From Mucilaginibacter sp. SJ (GTDB lineage Bacteria > Bacteroidota > Bacteroidia > Sphingobacteriales > Sphingobacteriaceae), in NCBI RefSeq assembly GCF_028993635.1, contig NZ_CP118631.1:6448001-6512000 (forward strand): 64,000 nucleotides of DNA. Direction: 5' to 3'. The notes under the pieces are model-generated. The model was not told the origin of the DNA. It was given only the letters and a program-made list of their open reading frames with translations, and did no database searches. A program made the position numbers and the translations under genes. Within the stretch, counting starts at the first letter, position 1; every line of letters begins with the position of its first letter. Of this stretch, positions 1-8,503 are shown one piece after another.

Positions 1-82
1 AAATGAGTGTAAACGTAAACTTCGACGTTAAGCAAAAAAAAATCCTGTAAATCCGAAAAATCTCCCCAAATCCGGGTTCAGG

Positions 83-1441
83 TTATATAATCTCAAAATA
101 CCTTTTCAACTCCCAGTCGGTAACGCTTTTGGCAAACTGGCGGTATTCCCACAGCCGGGTTTGGGTAAAGTGATCAACAAAACCTTCGCCGAAGAGCTCT
201 TTGGCAATGTCTGAGTTTTGCATGGCTGTGGCGGCAGCATGCAGGTTTGGCCATAGTATGCCATTACTTTTGTCCTGGTAACCATTGCCTGTTGTTGGCT
301 CAATATTTAGCTCAAGCTTGTTTTTAATACCGTACAGGCCCGAAGCCAGCGCTGCAGCCATGGCCAGGTATGGGTTGGTATCAGCGCCCGGGATGCGGGT
401 TTCCAGGCGGGTATAGTTTTCGGTGGTATTGATAACACGTAGCGCGGTAGTACGGTTTTCAACACCCCATGTTATGGTGGTGGGAGCCCAGGCTCCTTCA
501 ACAAGGCGTTTGTAGCTGTTGATGGTTGGCGCGTACATAGGCAGCAAATGCGGCATGCAGTATAGTTGGCCTGCAAGATAATGCTTATGCAGGTCGCTCA
601 TTTTGTTTACATCGTTAGCGTCGTAAAACAGATTTTTTGATTGGTCTTTAGTCCAAAGGCTTTGATGGATGTGACCGCTGCAGCCGGGCAGGGTTTCAGT
701 CCATTTGGCCATGAACGATGCCATGATACCGTGTTTATAGGCTATCTCTTTAACGGCGGTTTTAAACAGGGTTGCTTTATCTGCGGCAGCTAAAACTTCA
801 TCATGCAATATAGCAGCTTCATATACTCCCGGGCCAGTTTCGGTATGCAGGCCCTCAATAGGGATATTGAATTTGGTAAGCAGGTTAAACAGATCATAAT
901 AAAAATCACTGTTTTCTGATGTTCGCAGTATAGAATAGCCGAACATGCCCGGTGTAAGCGGTTCAATATTGGTGAACTTTTTATCAGCAAGGGTTTGCGG
1001 TGTTTCTTTAAAATTAAACCATTCAAACTCCTGCGCAAATTCGGCATGATAGCCCATAGCTTCACACTCGGCCTTGATATGTTTGAGAAGGCTACGAGGG
1101 CAAGCCGGCAGATCATTGCCGTCGGGTTTGCTGAAATCAGCTAAAAAGAAGGGGATATCACCCTGCCAGGGCACATTACGCAGGGTTGACAGATCGATAC
1201 GGCAAAGCTTATCCGGATAGCCACTTTGCCAGCCGGTTAATTGCACGTTATCATAACAAGCATCGCCGCTATCCCAGCCAAATACCACGTCGCAAAAGCC
1301 ATAGCCACTTTGTAATCCATCAATAAATTTTTTAGGGTGGATCACCTTACCGCGCAAAATGCCATCAATATCGGCAAAGGCGAATTTTATTTTCTGGATC
1401 TTATTCTGTTCTATATACGCTTTGATCTCTTCTGTGTTCAT
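83..1441 (-). CDS. Glutamine synthetase family protein (PuuA/FluG-like)
   Basis: A 452-residue ATP-dependent amine ligase of the GSI superfamily. The N-terminal beta-grasp segment has FADIDGILRGK near residues 21-32. The C-terminal catalytic domain has HIHQS, NRTTALRV near 327 and GADTNPYLAMAA near 355, which are the ATP/glutamate-binding signatures of the family. I chose the ATG at 1441 because MNTEEIKAYI is a typical start, while the upstream extension to 1474 looks like leader. No adenylylation-loop tyrosine motif is obvious. It probably gamma-glutamylates an amine, such as a polyamine, rather than ammonia, since a GSII gene lies 0.7 kb away; the substrate is inference. It is divergent from the next gene. 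Confidence 0.85.
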   Translation of the reverse strand: MNTEEIKAYIEQNKIQKIKFAFADIDGILRGKVIHPKKFIDGLQSGYGFCDVVFGWDSGDACYDNVQLTGWQSGYPDKLCRIDLSTLRNVPWQGDIPFFLADFSKPDGNDLPACPRSLLKHIKAECEAMGYHAEFAQEFEWFNFKETPQTLADKKFTNIEPLTPGMFGYSILRTSENSDFYYDLFNLLTKFNIPIEGLHTETGPGVYEAAILHDEVLAAADKATLFKTAVKEIAYKHGIMASFMAKWTETLPGCSGHIHQSLWTKDQSKNLFYDANDVNKMSDLHKHYLAGQLYCMPHLLPMYAPTINSYKRLVEGAWAPTTITWGVENRTTALRVINTTENYTRLETRIPGADTNPYLAMAAALASGLYGIKNKLELNIEPTTGNGYQDKSNGILWPNLHAAATAMQNSDIAKELFGEGFVDHFTQTRLWEYRQFAKSVTDWELKRYFEII

Positions 1442-1537
1442 GGTATAAAAGTATGGCCGGTTAAGGTGCAGCAAGATAGCTATTATGGCTTAAACTATAA
1501 AAAAATAGCCTGTGCGTGTATAATACGCAATAGCGTT

Positions 1538-1545
1538 TACCTTTG
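1538..1545 (+). promoter_or_regulatory. Candidate Bacteroidota -7 box (TAnnTTTG)
   Basis: TACCTTTG ends 12 nt before the ATG at 1558 and fits the Bacteroidota -7 consensus. No clear -33 TTTG is visible, so the call is tentative. It would give a leader of only a few nucleotides. Confidence 0.35.
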
Positions 1546-1557
1546 TTTGAGTTATTT

Positions 1558-2004
1558 ATGGAAACAACAAATCAATTTTTATTTGTTTATGGCACATTGC
1601 TGCAGCCAGGTAACGAGTTTGCAGCGTACCTGAATAAACACTGCAAATTTATAGGTGACGGAAAAATAAAAGGGCGGCTTTTTGATATTGGCGAGTATCC
1701 CGGCGCTGTGGTCGGTAATGCTGAAGAACGTTACATTTACGGCAGCATTTTTATGATGGATGATCCCGAAATTATATTAAACGTAATTGACGATTATGAA
1801 GGTATCGGTGGGTTATACCAACATCCGCATGAATATATAAGAAAAGAAGTAGGGATCCATACCGCTAACGAGATACTAAATTGCTGGATGTATCTTTATA
1901 ATTTACCTGTACTGATCTACAATGAGGTTACCACAGGTGATTATATTCAATATTTGAAAGATATATCTGCCAAAAATAATGCTGCTAAACAGCCATTTAA
2001 ATAA
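1558..2004 (+). CDS. Gamma-glutamylcyclotransferase (AIG2-like) family protein
   Basis: A 148-residue GGCT-fold protein. FVYGTLLQPG near residues 7-16 is the substrate-binding YGxL signature, followed by GRLFDIGEYPGAV and a DDYEGI segment that probably carries the catalytic Glu. The family cleaves gamma-glutamyl amines or amino acids to 5-oxoproline, or has unknown substrates. The ATG at 1558 fits the usual start of the fold; the in-frame codons from 1543 are likely leader. It is divergent from the PuuA-like ligase, which makes gamma-glutamyl amines, so a shared gamma-glutamyl substrate is conceivable but unproven. Confidence 0.8.
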   Translation: METTNQFLFVYGTLLQPGNEFAAYLNKHCKFIGDGKIKGRLFDIGEYPGAVVGNAEERYIYGSIFMMDDPEIILNVIDDYEGIGGLYQHPHEYIRKEVGIHTANEILNCWMYLYNLPVLIYNEVTTGDYIQYLKDISAKNNAAKQPFK

Positions 2005-2083
2005 AAGTTGAATGTAAATATTATAAAGCTAATGCTTTGATGGAAGAACTATATGTAGTTGACAAACGGATTGTAGAAAAAAA

Positions 2084-2110
2084 ATCCCCTGGTTTATAAA
2101 ACCAGGGGAT
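2084..2110 (-). terminator. Rho-independent terminator of glnA
   Basis: A perfect 10-bp stem (ATCCCCTGGT / ACCAGGGGAT) encloses a 7-nt loop. Read on the minus strand it is followed by a run of seven T residues (plus-strand A's at 2077-2083). It lies about 25 nt beyond the glnA stop codon. Confidence 0.85.
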
Positions 2111-2136
2111 AAAAATAATAACTATTTATTAGGGGA

Positions 2137-3147
2137 TTAAATCTTAGCTGATTTTACAGTTTTGATGATCACAGCTGCAACTTTGTATGGATCGGCAGCT
2201 GAGTTAGGACGACGATCTTCCAGGTAACCGCTCCAGTTGTGGTCAACAGCATACAGAGGGATACGGATAGAAGCACCGCGGTCAGATACACCATAGCTAA
2301 AGTCATTGATTGAAGCTGTTTCGTGTTTACCGGTTAAGCGCTGATCGTTATCGGCACCGTATACAGCAACACACTCAGCAACTGCAGGGCGGAAAGATTC
2401 GCAGATAGCTGTGAAAATTTCTTTGCTGTTTGCAGTACGTAAAGTAGTGTTTGAGAAGTTAGCGTGCATACCTGAACCATTCCAGTCTAATTTACCTAAT
2501 GGTTTGCAATGCCAGTTAACAGCAACTCCGTATTTTTCACCAATTCTTTCCAATAAGTAACGTGCAACCCAGATCTGGTCACCAGCTTCTTTAGCACCTT
2601 TTGCAAAGATCTGGAATTCCCACTGACCGGCAGCAACCTCAGCGTTGATACCTTCAACGTTTAAGCCTGCTTCTAAACATACGTCTAAGTGTTCTTCAAC
2701 AATTTCGCGGCCGAAAGCGTTGTTTGCACCTACTGAACAGTAGTAAGGGCCTTGCGGACCAGGGTAGCCACCTGCAGGGAAACCAAGTGGTTTGTTTGTT
2801 GCAGGATCCCACAGGAAGTATTCCTGCTCAAAACCGAACCAGAAATCATTATCATCATCAGCGATGGTAGCACGGCCGTTTGATTCATGTGGTTTGCCAT
2901 CGGCACTTAATACTTCGCACATTACTAAGTAAGCGCTTTTTCTTTGCGGATCTGGAACAACAAAAACTGGCTTTAAGATACAATCAGATGAACCACCTGG
3001 TGCCTGCTCAGTTGAAGAACCATCAAAGCTCCAGTTTTCTAAATCTTCTACTTTACCGCTAAATTCTTTAACGATTTTTGTTTTGCTGCGCAGGCTCTGT
3101 GTTGGTTTATAGCCATCAAGCCAAATGTACTCGAGTTTTGTTGCCAT
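2137..3147 (-). CDS. glnA: Glutamine synthetase, type II (eukaryotic-like)
   Basis: A 336-residue ligase forming glutamine from glutamate, ammonia and ATP in the cytosol. Type II signatures are ATKLEYIWLDGY at the N-terminus, LENWSFDGSST near residues 36-46, NAEVAAGQWEFQI in the middle, and a C-terminal YLEDRRPNSAADPY. The length matches GSII enzymes (about 340) and not GSI (about 470). It is monocistronic, with an AT-rich leader, a candidate promoter at 3221-3250 and a strong terminator at 2084-2110. It is the likely main ammonia-assimilating enzyme here. Confidence 0.93.
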   Translation of the reverse strand: MATKLEYIWLDGYKPTQSLRSKTKIVKEFSGKVEDLENWSFDGSSTEQAPGGSSDCILKPVFVVPDPQRKSAYLVMCEVLSADGKPHESNGRATIADDDNDFWFGFEQEYFLWDPATNKPLGFPAGGYPGPQGPYYCSVGANNAFGREIVEEHLDVCLEAGLNVEGINAEVAAGQWEFQIFAKGAKEAGDQIWVARYLLERIGEKYGVAVNWHCKPLGKLDWNGSGMHANFSNTTLRTANSKEIFTAICESFRPAVAECVAVYGADNDQRLTGKHETASINDFSYGVSDRGASIRIPLYAVDHNWSGYLEDRRPNSAADPYKVAAVIIKTVKSAKI

Positions 3148-3220
3148 TTTTTAATTAATTTGTAAAGTTGGGGTTCTAATTATAGTTTTTGTATTAATCT
3201 CAATAATTATTAAGGCGAAT

Positions 3221-3250
3221 TTAAATTATTTTTACAAAATTCATTACAAA
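3221..3250 (-). promoter_or_regulatory. Candidate promoter of glnA
   Basis: On the minus strand a -33 TTTG (3250-3247) is followed after 18 nt by TAATTTAA (3228-3221), close to the TAnnTTTG -7 box of Bacteroidota. The leader to the ATG at 3147 would be about 70 nt. The rest of the 336-nt spacer 3148-3483 is AT-rich with no gene seen. Confidence 0.4.
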
Positions 3251-3483
3251 TGTTAAGAAATTTTGTATTTTTTTTCAATAACATGTTAATTATAGCTGTA
3301 AACCTGTAAAAAAGAATCTGTAAAGCTGCGTTTTTAACAATTTTATATTTTCGTAAATAAATGAGGGTTGTTTTTTATCAATAATGCAAATGAGCTTGTA
3401 CAGGACGGCTCTGCAGGCGCAATACAAGCAGATTAACTTACCCCTCCCGGTAAGCCTAAAATGAAGATTATTGTTCCAGGAAC

Positions 3484-4962
3484 TTAGTCGCTTAATTTTT
3501 CGGAGATGTTCTTAATAGCGTCGTCGAGCCTGGTGGCCGAATCATAAAGATGCTTTTCAACCTGTAAAAACTCCTCTTTTTTGTCTTTGCTTTCGCTCAT
3601 CAGCTCAACAAGGCCTAATATATTGGTAAGATGTTTACGCACCTCATGCGAGTTGATAAATGCCAGTTCGCTTTTTTTGGTATCGTATAATAATTTTTCG
3701 TAGTGCCGTTTTTGCCTTGCACTCCGGTATAAAAGGGCTATAACGGCAAACATGAAAACCGTAGTAATGCTGATGAGGATCAAAATAAGGCGTTCGCGCC
3801 TGTACTTTTCGGCAGTATCGGTAAACGAGGTTTCAATTTTATCAATTTTTATTTGCGCCGATACATTGCCCACCTGTGTAGTATTATTAAGGCTTTCTTC
3901 TGATTGTTTTAATGCAAGGTCAAAATTCTCAACAGCCAGTTCGTAATCGCCCCTGTCGCGGGCTATTTTCCCAAGCAATTGATAAAGGTGGTGCTTTATT
4001 TCGGGGTGATGATCAGAATATGGAAGCGCAAGCAACTGGTTAGCTATAAAGCTTGCCGAATCCGGCTGCCCGTTCAGGTAAAAAGCATCGGCCAGGTTTT
4101 GTTTCTCAACATCGTTGGGCACATACTTTTTGTCACTTTGAAGGCTTTTGATCTGTGTTATCGCTTTGTTATACTCATGTTTTAACAATGATATATAATA
4201 GGCCGTACGATATTGGTAGCTGAATAGTTTATAACTTTTGTTGTTTGGCCCCATTAAATCATCATGACATCGCTGCAACGAGTCAAGGTTTTTCATCCTG
4301 AAAAAATTTTCGGCCTTGTTATAGCTTATTATCGTATAAAGCCTGTCATCCCTAATCTTATTTTCTTCCTTGATATGAAAGGCCTGGTTAAGATAATACA
4401 ACGATTGGGTATACAGGTTGAGTTTGTAGTACAGGTCGGAGATATTAATGTTCAGAAATACCTGCAATAGCGGGTCATTAAGTTTTAAAGCTTGTTTTTG
4501 AGCCAGGCCGTAACTGTATATAGCGCCTATAGGGTTGCCTTTATCTGTTTGAATAAAAGCAAGATGGCTGATAAACGAATAAAGCAAAAAGTCGGCTTTA
4601 TTCTTTGAGGCCTGGTTAATGGCTTTAACCATAGCACTTTCAGCTTCGGGGAGCTTTAAAAAGCGTTTCTGAATAATACTTTCAATAAAGTATTTTAAAG
4701 CTTCCTTGTCGCCCACATCGTATTTATCAAGCTCTTTATAAACTTCATTTTTACCCTGCGGGATAGTATTTTCAGGCCCCTGCTGAAAACGGAGCTTAAT
4801 ATAATTAACCAGTTTTTTATCCTGAAGGTCCCTGTTCTGGATCTTTAAAAAATGAACAAGACTATCTTCGGGAAGATATATATAAGGATCGGCTTTTGAA
4901 TAGCTCGCACCAGATATTACCAGCAAAATACAGTAGAGGAATTTTTTTAAGCTACGCGGCAT
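3484..4962 (-). CDS. TPR protein with a histidine-kinase-like H-box helix but no ATPase domain
   Basis: About 492 residues: an N-terminal signal segment (KKFLYCILLVISGAS), a helical repeat region resembling TPRs to about residue 385, and one transmembrane helix near 390-412 (LILILISITTVFMFAV). A short cytoplasmic tail near residue 437 has NSHEVRKHLTNILGLVELM, which resembles the H-box of histidine kinases with His instead of Pro at the usual position. The protein ends about 55 residues later, so the N, G1 and G2 boxes are absent. It could be a phosphorelay or dimerisation partner, or a decayed kinase. The ATG at 4962 (MPRSLKK) gives a better signal peptide than 4998. Confidence 0.75.
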   Translation of the reverse strand: MPRSLKKFLYCILLVISGASYSKADPYIYLPEDSLVHFLKIQNRDLQDKKLVNYIKLRFQQGPENTIPQGKNEVYKELDKYDVGDKEALKYFIESIIQKRFLKLPEAESAMVKAINQASKNKADFLLYSFISHLAFIQTDKGNPIGAIYSYGLAQKQALKLNDPLLQVFLNINISDLYYKLNLYTQSLYYLNQAFHIKEENKIRDDRLYTIISYNKAENFFRMKNLDSLQRCHDDLMGPNNKSYKLFSYQYRTAYYISLLKHEYNKAITQIKSLQSDKKYVPNDVEKQNLADAFYLNGQPDSASFIANQLLALPYSDHHPEIKHHLYQLLGKIARDRGDYELAVENFDLALKQSEESLNNTTQVGNVSAQIKIDKIETSFTDTAEKYRRERLILILISITTVFMFAVIALLYRSARQKRHYEKLLYDTKKSELAFINSHEVRKHLTNILGLVELMSESKDKKEEFLQVEKHLYDSATRLDDAIKNISEKLSD

Positions 4963-5018
4963 GGAGCATAAAAATACGTTGGCGTATGTTAATTTCAAAC
5001 ACTTAATACCATTTAATT

Positions 5019-5744
5019 TTAACTGTCAAACTTGTCAAGCAGCTTCAAAAGCGTTTCAAAGTCTTTAGGATATGGAGCATGAATGGTAACTTCCGTTTCG
5101 GCATTGATACGAAATGTTACTTCGTAGGCATGCAGGGCAAAGCGCTTCATAATGGGCAACTCTTCCTGATCTTTACCCAAATGGTATTTGCGCTTTATTT
5201 TGGAGAGGAAAACAGGTTCGCCCTTATACATCTCATCGCCTGCTATAGAGGCCCTTTGTGTAGCCAGGTGGATCCTGATCTGGTGCATACGGCCTGTAAC
5301 CGGACGGCATTCAACTAAAGTATAATGTTTATAATACTTTAACGACTGAAACCAGGTTTCGGCACGCTTGCCTTCCTGTCTGCTGATGGTTACACTGCCC
5401 TTGCCAACATTTAATATAGGCAAATCAACAAGCAGGTTATCAAAAGTATGTGTGCCGTCAATAACGGCGTGGTATACTTTTTTAACCTTACGTTTTTCAA
5501 ACTGAATGGAAACCGACCGGTAAGCCTCGGGATTTTTTGCAAAAATAAGCGCGCCGGATGTTTCTTTATCAAGGCGGTGGCAAATCTGCGCATCGTCCCA
5601 ATAAGCCTTAGCCAGCCTTAACATGCTGATCTCGCTGCTTCCTTCGCCCCGTTCATCAAGTGAACTTATAAAAGGCGGTTTGTTCACAACAATAACGTCG
5701 TCGTTCTCAAACAGTATCAGATTGGCAAATTTGGGAAACTTCAT
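5019..5744 (-). CDS. RluA family pseudouridine synthase
   Basis: About 241 residues. HRLDKETSGALIFAKN is the RluA catalytic signature with its nucleophilic Asp; it is followed by the GRMHQIRIHLA motif. The enzyme isomerises uridine to pseudouridine in rRNA or tRNA; the target site cannot be told from sequence. No S4 domain is visible. I chose the ATG at 5744: the upstream in-frame codon at 5753 is a TTG that forms part of a TATTTTTG -7-like box (5758-5751). Confidence 0.88.
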   Translation of the reverse strand: MKFPKFANLILFENDDVIVVNKPPFISSLDERGEGSSEISMLRLAKAYWDDAQICHRLDKETSGALIFAKNPEAYRSVSIQFEKRKVKKVYHAVIDGTHTFDNLLVDLPILNVGKGSVTISRQEGKRAETWFQSLKYYKHYTLVECRPVTGRMHQIRIHLATQRASIAGDEMYKGEPVFLSKIKRKYHLGKDQEELPIMKRFALHAYEVTFRINAETEVTIHAPYPKDFETLLKLLDKFDS

Positions 5745-5750
5745 AGCCCG

Positions 5751-5758
5751 CAAAAATA
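5751..5758 (-). promoter_or_regulatory. Candidate -7 box abutting the RluA-family gene
   Basis: TATTTTTG on the minus strand matches TAnnTTTG exactly and ends 6 nt before the ATG at 5744, which implies an almost leaderless mRNA. No convincing -33 element is seen. Confidence 0.4.
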
Positions 5759-6019
5759 CGGTTTATAATTTAAACAGCTACCACCGTATTTCATTCATTT
5801 GTACTGCTGAATTAAAGCTGCAAACAGGGTAGGGAGTTAAGTTGAATGTTAATAAAGTTTTAGCTAATATTTACTCCATATCATCATCGTTCAATAAATA
5901 AAACTCTCTGTTTTTCCTCGTTAAAAAAGCGTACCTTCGCGCCGTTATTTTCATGGTGGTGCTGAACGTGTTTTTACCTGTAATCCCTTCATCGACAATA
6001 AAAAAGAAATAAATAAACA

Positions 6020-6463
6020 ATGAAAAAAATTGGCGACTACAGGAAACTCCTGAACGTGACCGAAAATGCAGAGTTAAGCGAGTTACGTTCGGTTTATAAA
6101 AGCATGATGAAAACCTGGCATCCCGACAGGTTCCAGGACGACAGCAGGGCAGAGGCAGAAGAGAGGAGTAAAACAATTATTGAAGCGTATCATTTTTTGG
6201 TAAGCATTGCCCCTGAAACCCGTGCTCAAACATTGCCTGATTATACAGCTACCACTACATTATCAAACATAGCCGATTTTGAGTATAAACAACAGGTACT
6301 GAAAGTTACTTTCCTTGATGGTAATGTGTATGAATATTTTGGTGTGCCTAAAGCGGTTTATATCAAACTGATCAATGCTGATTCGCCCGGCCGATTTGCC
6401 CGCAGGCATATTTTTAATGAGTTTGTATATCGCAGCGTAAATAAACTGGTTGCTTCGGCTTAA
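6020..6463 (+). CDS. J-domain protein fused to a KTSC domain
   Basis: 147 residues. The N-terminal J-domain (about 1-65) has the HPD tripeptide in KTWHPDRF, which stimulates DnaK-type Hsp70 ATPase. The C-terminal segment (about 85-147), with YKQQVLKVTFLDGNVYEYFGVP and a following SPGRFA, matches the KTSC fold found alone or with RNA-related domains. No Gly/Phe-rich linker or zinc-finger is present, so it is not a canonical DnaJ. The protein stops 5 nt from the convergent mocA stop. Confidence 0.8.
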   Translation: MKKIGDYRKLLNVTENAELSELRSVYKSMMKTWHPDRFQDDSRAEAEERSKTIIEAYHFLVSIAPETRAQTLPDYTATTTLSNIADFEYKQQVLKVTFLDGNVYEYFGVPKAVYIKLINADSPGRFARRHIFNEFVYRSVNKLVASA

Positions 6464-6468
6464 CTATC

Positions 6469-7059
6469 TTATCCTACCTGGTTAAGCCTTTCTAAATCAT
6501 CGGCAGTGTCAATGTCAATAGCTCCCAGCGGAAAAGGGAGTATGAAAACGTCGTCGGTATGTGCTTCAATGATTTTTTTGGCACCTTCAATGCTTTGCAG
6601 GCCAAGCAGTTCGGGGAAATATTTTAAATCAAACAAAGCGGGCGCGCCCAAAACATCACGATAGCCGCAGGCAATAATACCGCAGTCATTAACTTCCTTT
6701 TTTTCCATTAATTGTGATATCAGGAATGAATCAACAAATGGCTGATCGCAAAGCATCAGGATAATTGAAGTTATGCGGGGTTCAAGCCGCAAAATTTCGG
6801 CTACACCAACTTTTATTGACGAGCCCATTCCCTCCTCCCAGCGCGGATTGTGAATGACGTCTACAAGCTGTTCATCTATATTAGGACGGATTAATTGTTC
6901 ATTGGCCCCTAACACCACAATAACTTTTTCGCAATGCAGGCAGGTAAGTGCGGTTTGAATTGCCCGCTGTAAAAGGGTTTTACCCTGGTAAATTTGATTT
7001 TGCTTGGGCGAGCCAAAACGATTTGATGCGCCTGCTGCCAGAATAATAATCCCTGTCAT
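6469..7059 (-). CDS. mocA: Molybdenum cofactor cytidylyltransferase-like nucleotidyltransferase (MocA family)
   Basis: 196 residues. LAAGASNRFGSPKQ near residues 7-20 is the nucleotide-binding signature of MocA/MobA-like transferases, and MLCDQPFV near 100 is the metal-binding loop. MocA attaches CMP to molybdopterin for cytosine-dinucleotide (xanthine-dehydrogenase-type) enzymes. Its position beside the Moco genes supports this, but no such enzyme is in the window. Other small-molecule NTP transferases share the fold. Confidence 0.75.
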   Translation of the reverse strand: MTGIIILAAGASNRFGSPKQNQIYQGKTLLQRAIQTALTCLHCEKVIVVLGANEQLIRPNIDEQLVDVIHNPRWEEGMGSSIKVGVAEILRLEPRITSIILMLCDQPFVDSFLISQLMEKKEVNDCGIIACGYRDVLGAPALFDLKYFPELLGLQSIEGAKKIIEAHTDDVFILPFPLGAIDIDTADDLERLNQVG

Positions 7060-7494
7060 TTTTTATAACTGTTACATTAGATGTTGGTATGACTGTTGTT
7101 GTAATGCCTGGTTAATGATCATGCATTACCATTTTATAGCTTCCGCTCCTGCGTTTTATGTTTGTTCAGGTTCAGGGGGCTTCCTTTTTATAAATTCTTT
7201 TGGGGCGGATGCTTGCCTTAATACGGTAATAATTTAATTAAAGTTTTAGTTAGATCTGTTCATTTATAACAATTTGATTTTTTGTGTTTTATGTGTGTGT
7301 TACGAAAGGAGTATAACCCGGTTAAGCTTTTGTAATTTTTTTTGAGACCGGATATATCATTGAGGAAGGAAATAAAAATACATTTCGCAAACATCTCCAA
7401 GCGTGGTAATGCTTATTTTTACAATGGCCATGCATAAACTTAAAGATGTAATGGCTGTTAATTAATTAAATTTACAGGATAAAAAAGCTATAGT
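7060..7494. other. Intergenic region between mocA and moaA, no gene seen
   Basis: 435 nt divergent spacer, AT-rich toward moaA. It must hold the promoters for both directions. I looked for a Moco-riboswitch-like long hairpin array and did not see one. Confidence 0.5.
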
Positions 7495-8484
7495 TTGTTA
7501 ACAGATAATCATGGACGGAAGATCAGCTACATGCGCCTCGCGGTGACAGACAGGTGCAACCTGCGCTGTTTTTACTGTATGCCCGAGGATGGCTTGCACT
7601 GGCTTTCACGTGCCGAGCTCATGACCTATGAGGAAATGCTGCGCAGCTGCAGTTTGCTGGTAAAAATGGGTATCGAAAAAATCCGTATTACGGGGGGCGA
7701 GCCCTTTGTACGCAAAGATATTATGCATTTGCTCACAGCTATATCCAGGCTGGATGGCTTGAAAGAGCTGGGCCTTACAACTAACGGCGTACTAACAGCG
7801 CCTTATGTGCCCGAATTAAAAAAGATAGGTGTACGGTCAATAAACCTGAGTCTGGATACGCTGGATGCCAACCGCTTTTTTGCCATTACCCGCCGCGACG
7901 AATTTGCCAGTGTGATGGCAGCCTTAGATGCCATGCTGAGCCATGATATGGAAGTAAAGATCAATGCCGTGGTGATGGATGGCAAAAATATACAGGATAT
8001 TATCCCGCTGGTTGAATTGGCTAAAGAGCTGCCGGTAAGTGTCAGGTTTATAGAAGAAATGCCTTTTAACGGCGATGGCCATGTGTACGATGGATTACAT
8101 TGGGATTACCTTCGCATTTTAGATGAGATAAAAAGCAAATATCCGCAAATAAAGAAACTGGATGACCCGGCTTATTCTACTTCATACAATTATCAGGTCC
8201 CGGGGCATAAAGGTACAGTTGGTATTATAGCCGCTTATTCGCGTACATTTTGCGGCAGCTGTAACCGGATCCGCATAACACCCCAGGGTGAGTTAAAAAC
8301 CTGTTTGTATGATGATGGCGTACTCAATTTAAAAGATCTGATGCGCGCGGGAGCTTCTGATGAAGCATTAGAGAGTGCCTTGTTAACCGCTTTTAGCCAC
8401 CGCCCGGCAGATGGCTGGGAAGCCGAGCGGGCACGGGTAGCCAAAACCGGCATCCACGAGTCAATGGCCACTATTGGCGGATAG
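7495..8484 (+). CDS. moaA: GTP 3',8-cyclase MoaA
   Basis: 329-residue radical-SAM enzyme that converts GTP to 3',8-cH2GTP, the first Moco step. C21, C25 and C28 in DRCNLRCFYC bind the N-terminal 4Fe-4S/SAM cluster. The C-terminal CGSCNRIRITPQGELKTC (from about 252) binds the second cluster, and the chain ends in the Gly-Gly tail needed for activity. The start is a TTG at 7495; the family's N-terminal LxDxxGR segment requires it, since the next ATG (7531) would remove that segment. First gene of the plus-strand Moco run. Confidence 0.95.
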   Translation: MLTDNHGRKISYMRLAVTDRCNLRCFYCMPEDGLHWLSRAELMTYEEMLRSCSLLVKMGIEKIRITGGEPFVRKDIMHLLTAISRLDGLKELGLTTNGVLTAPYVPELKKIGVRSINLSLDTLDANRFFAITRRDEFASVMAALDAMLSHDMEVKINAVVMDGKNIQDIIPLVELAKELPVSVRFIEEMPFNGDGHVYDGLHWDYLRILDEIKSKYPQIKKLDDPAYSTSYNYQVPGHKGTVGIIAAYSRTFCGSCNRIRITPQGELKTCLYDDGVLNLKDLMRAGASDEALESALLTAFSHRPADGWEAERARVAKTGIHESMATIGG

Positions 8485-8503
8485 TTTTAAAACTACATAT
8501 ATT

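Noticed and set aside
7424..7431. ATGGCCAT palindrome before moaA as an operator
   Set aside because: An 8-bp palindrome is common by chance and no second site was found.
7060..7494. Possible Moco riboswitch before moaA
   Set aside because: No long conserved hairpin pattern was recognisable, and the moaA start codon leaves no clear expression platform.
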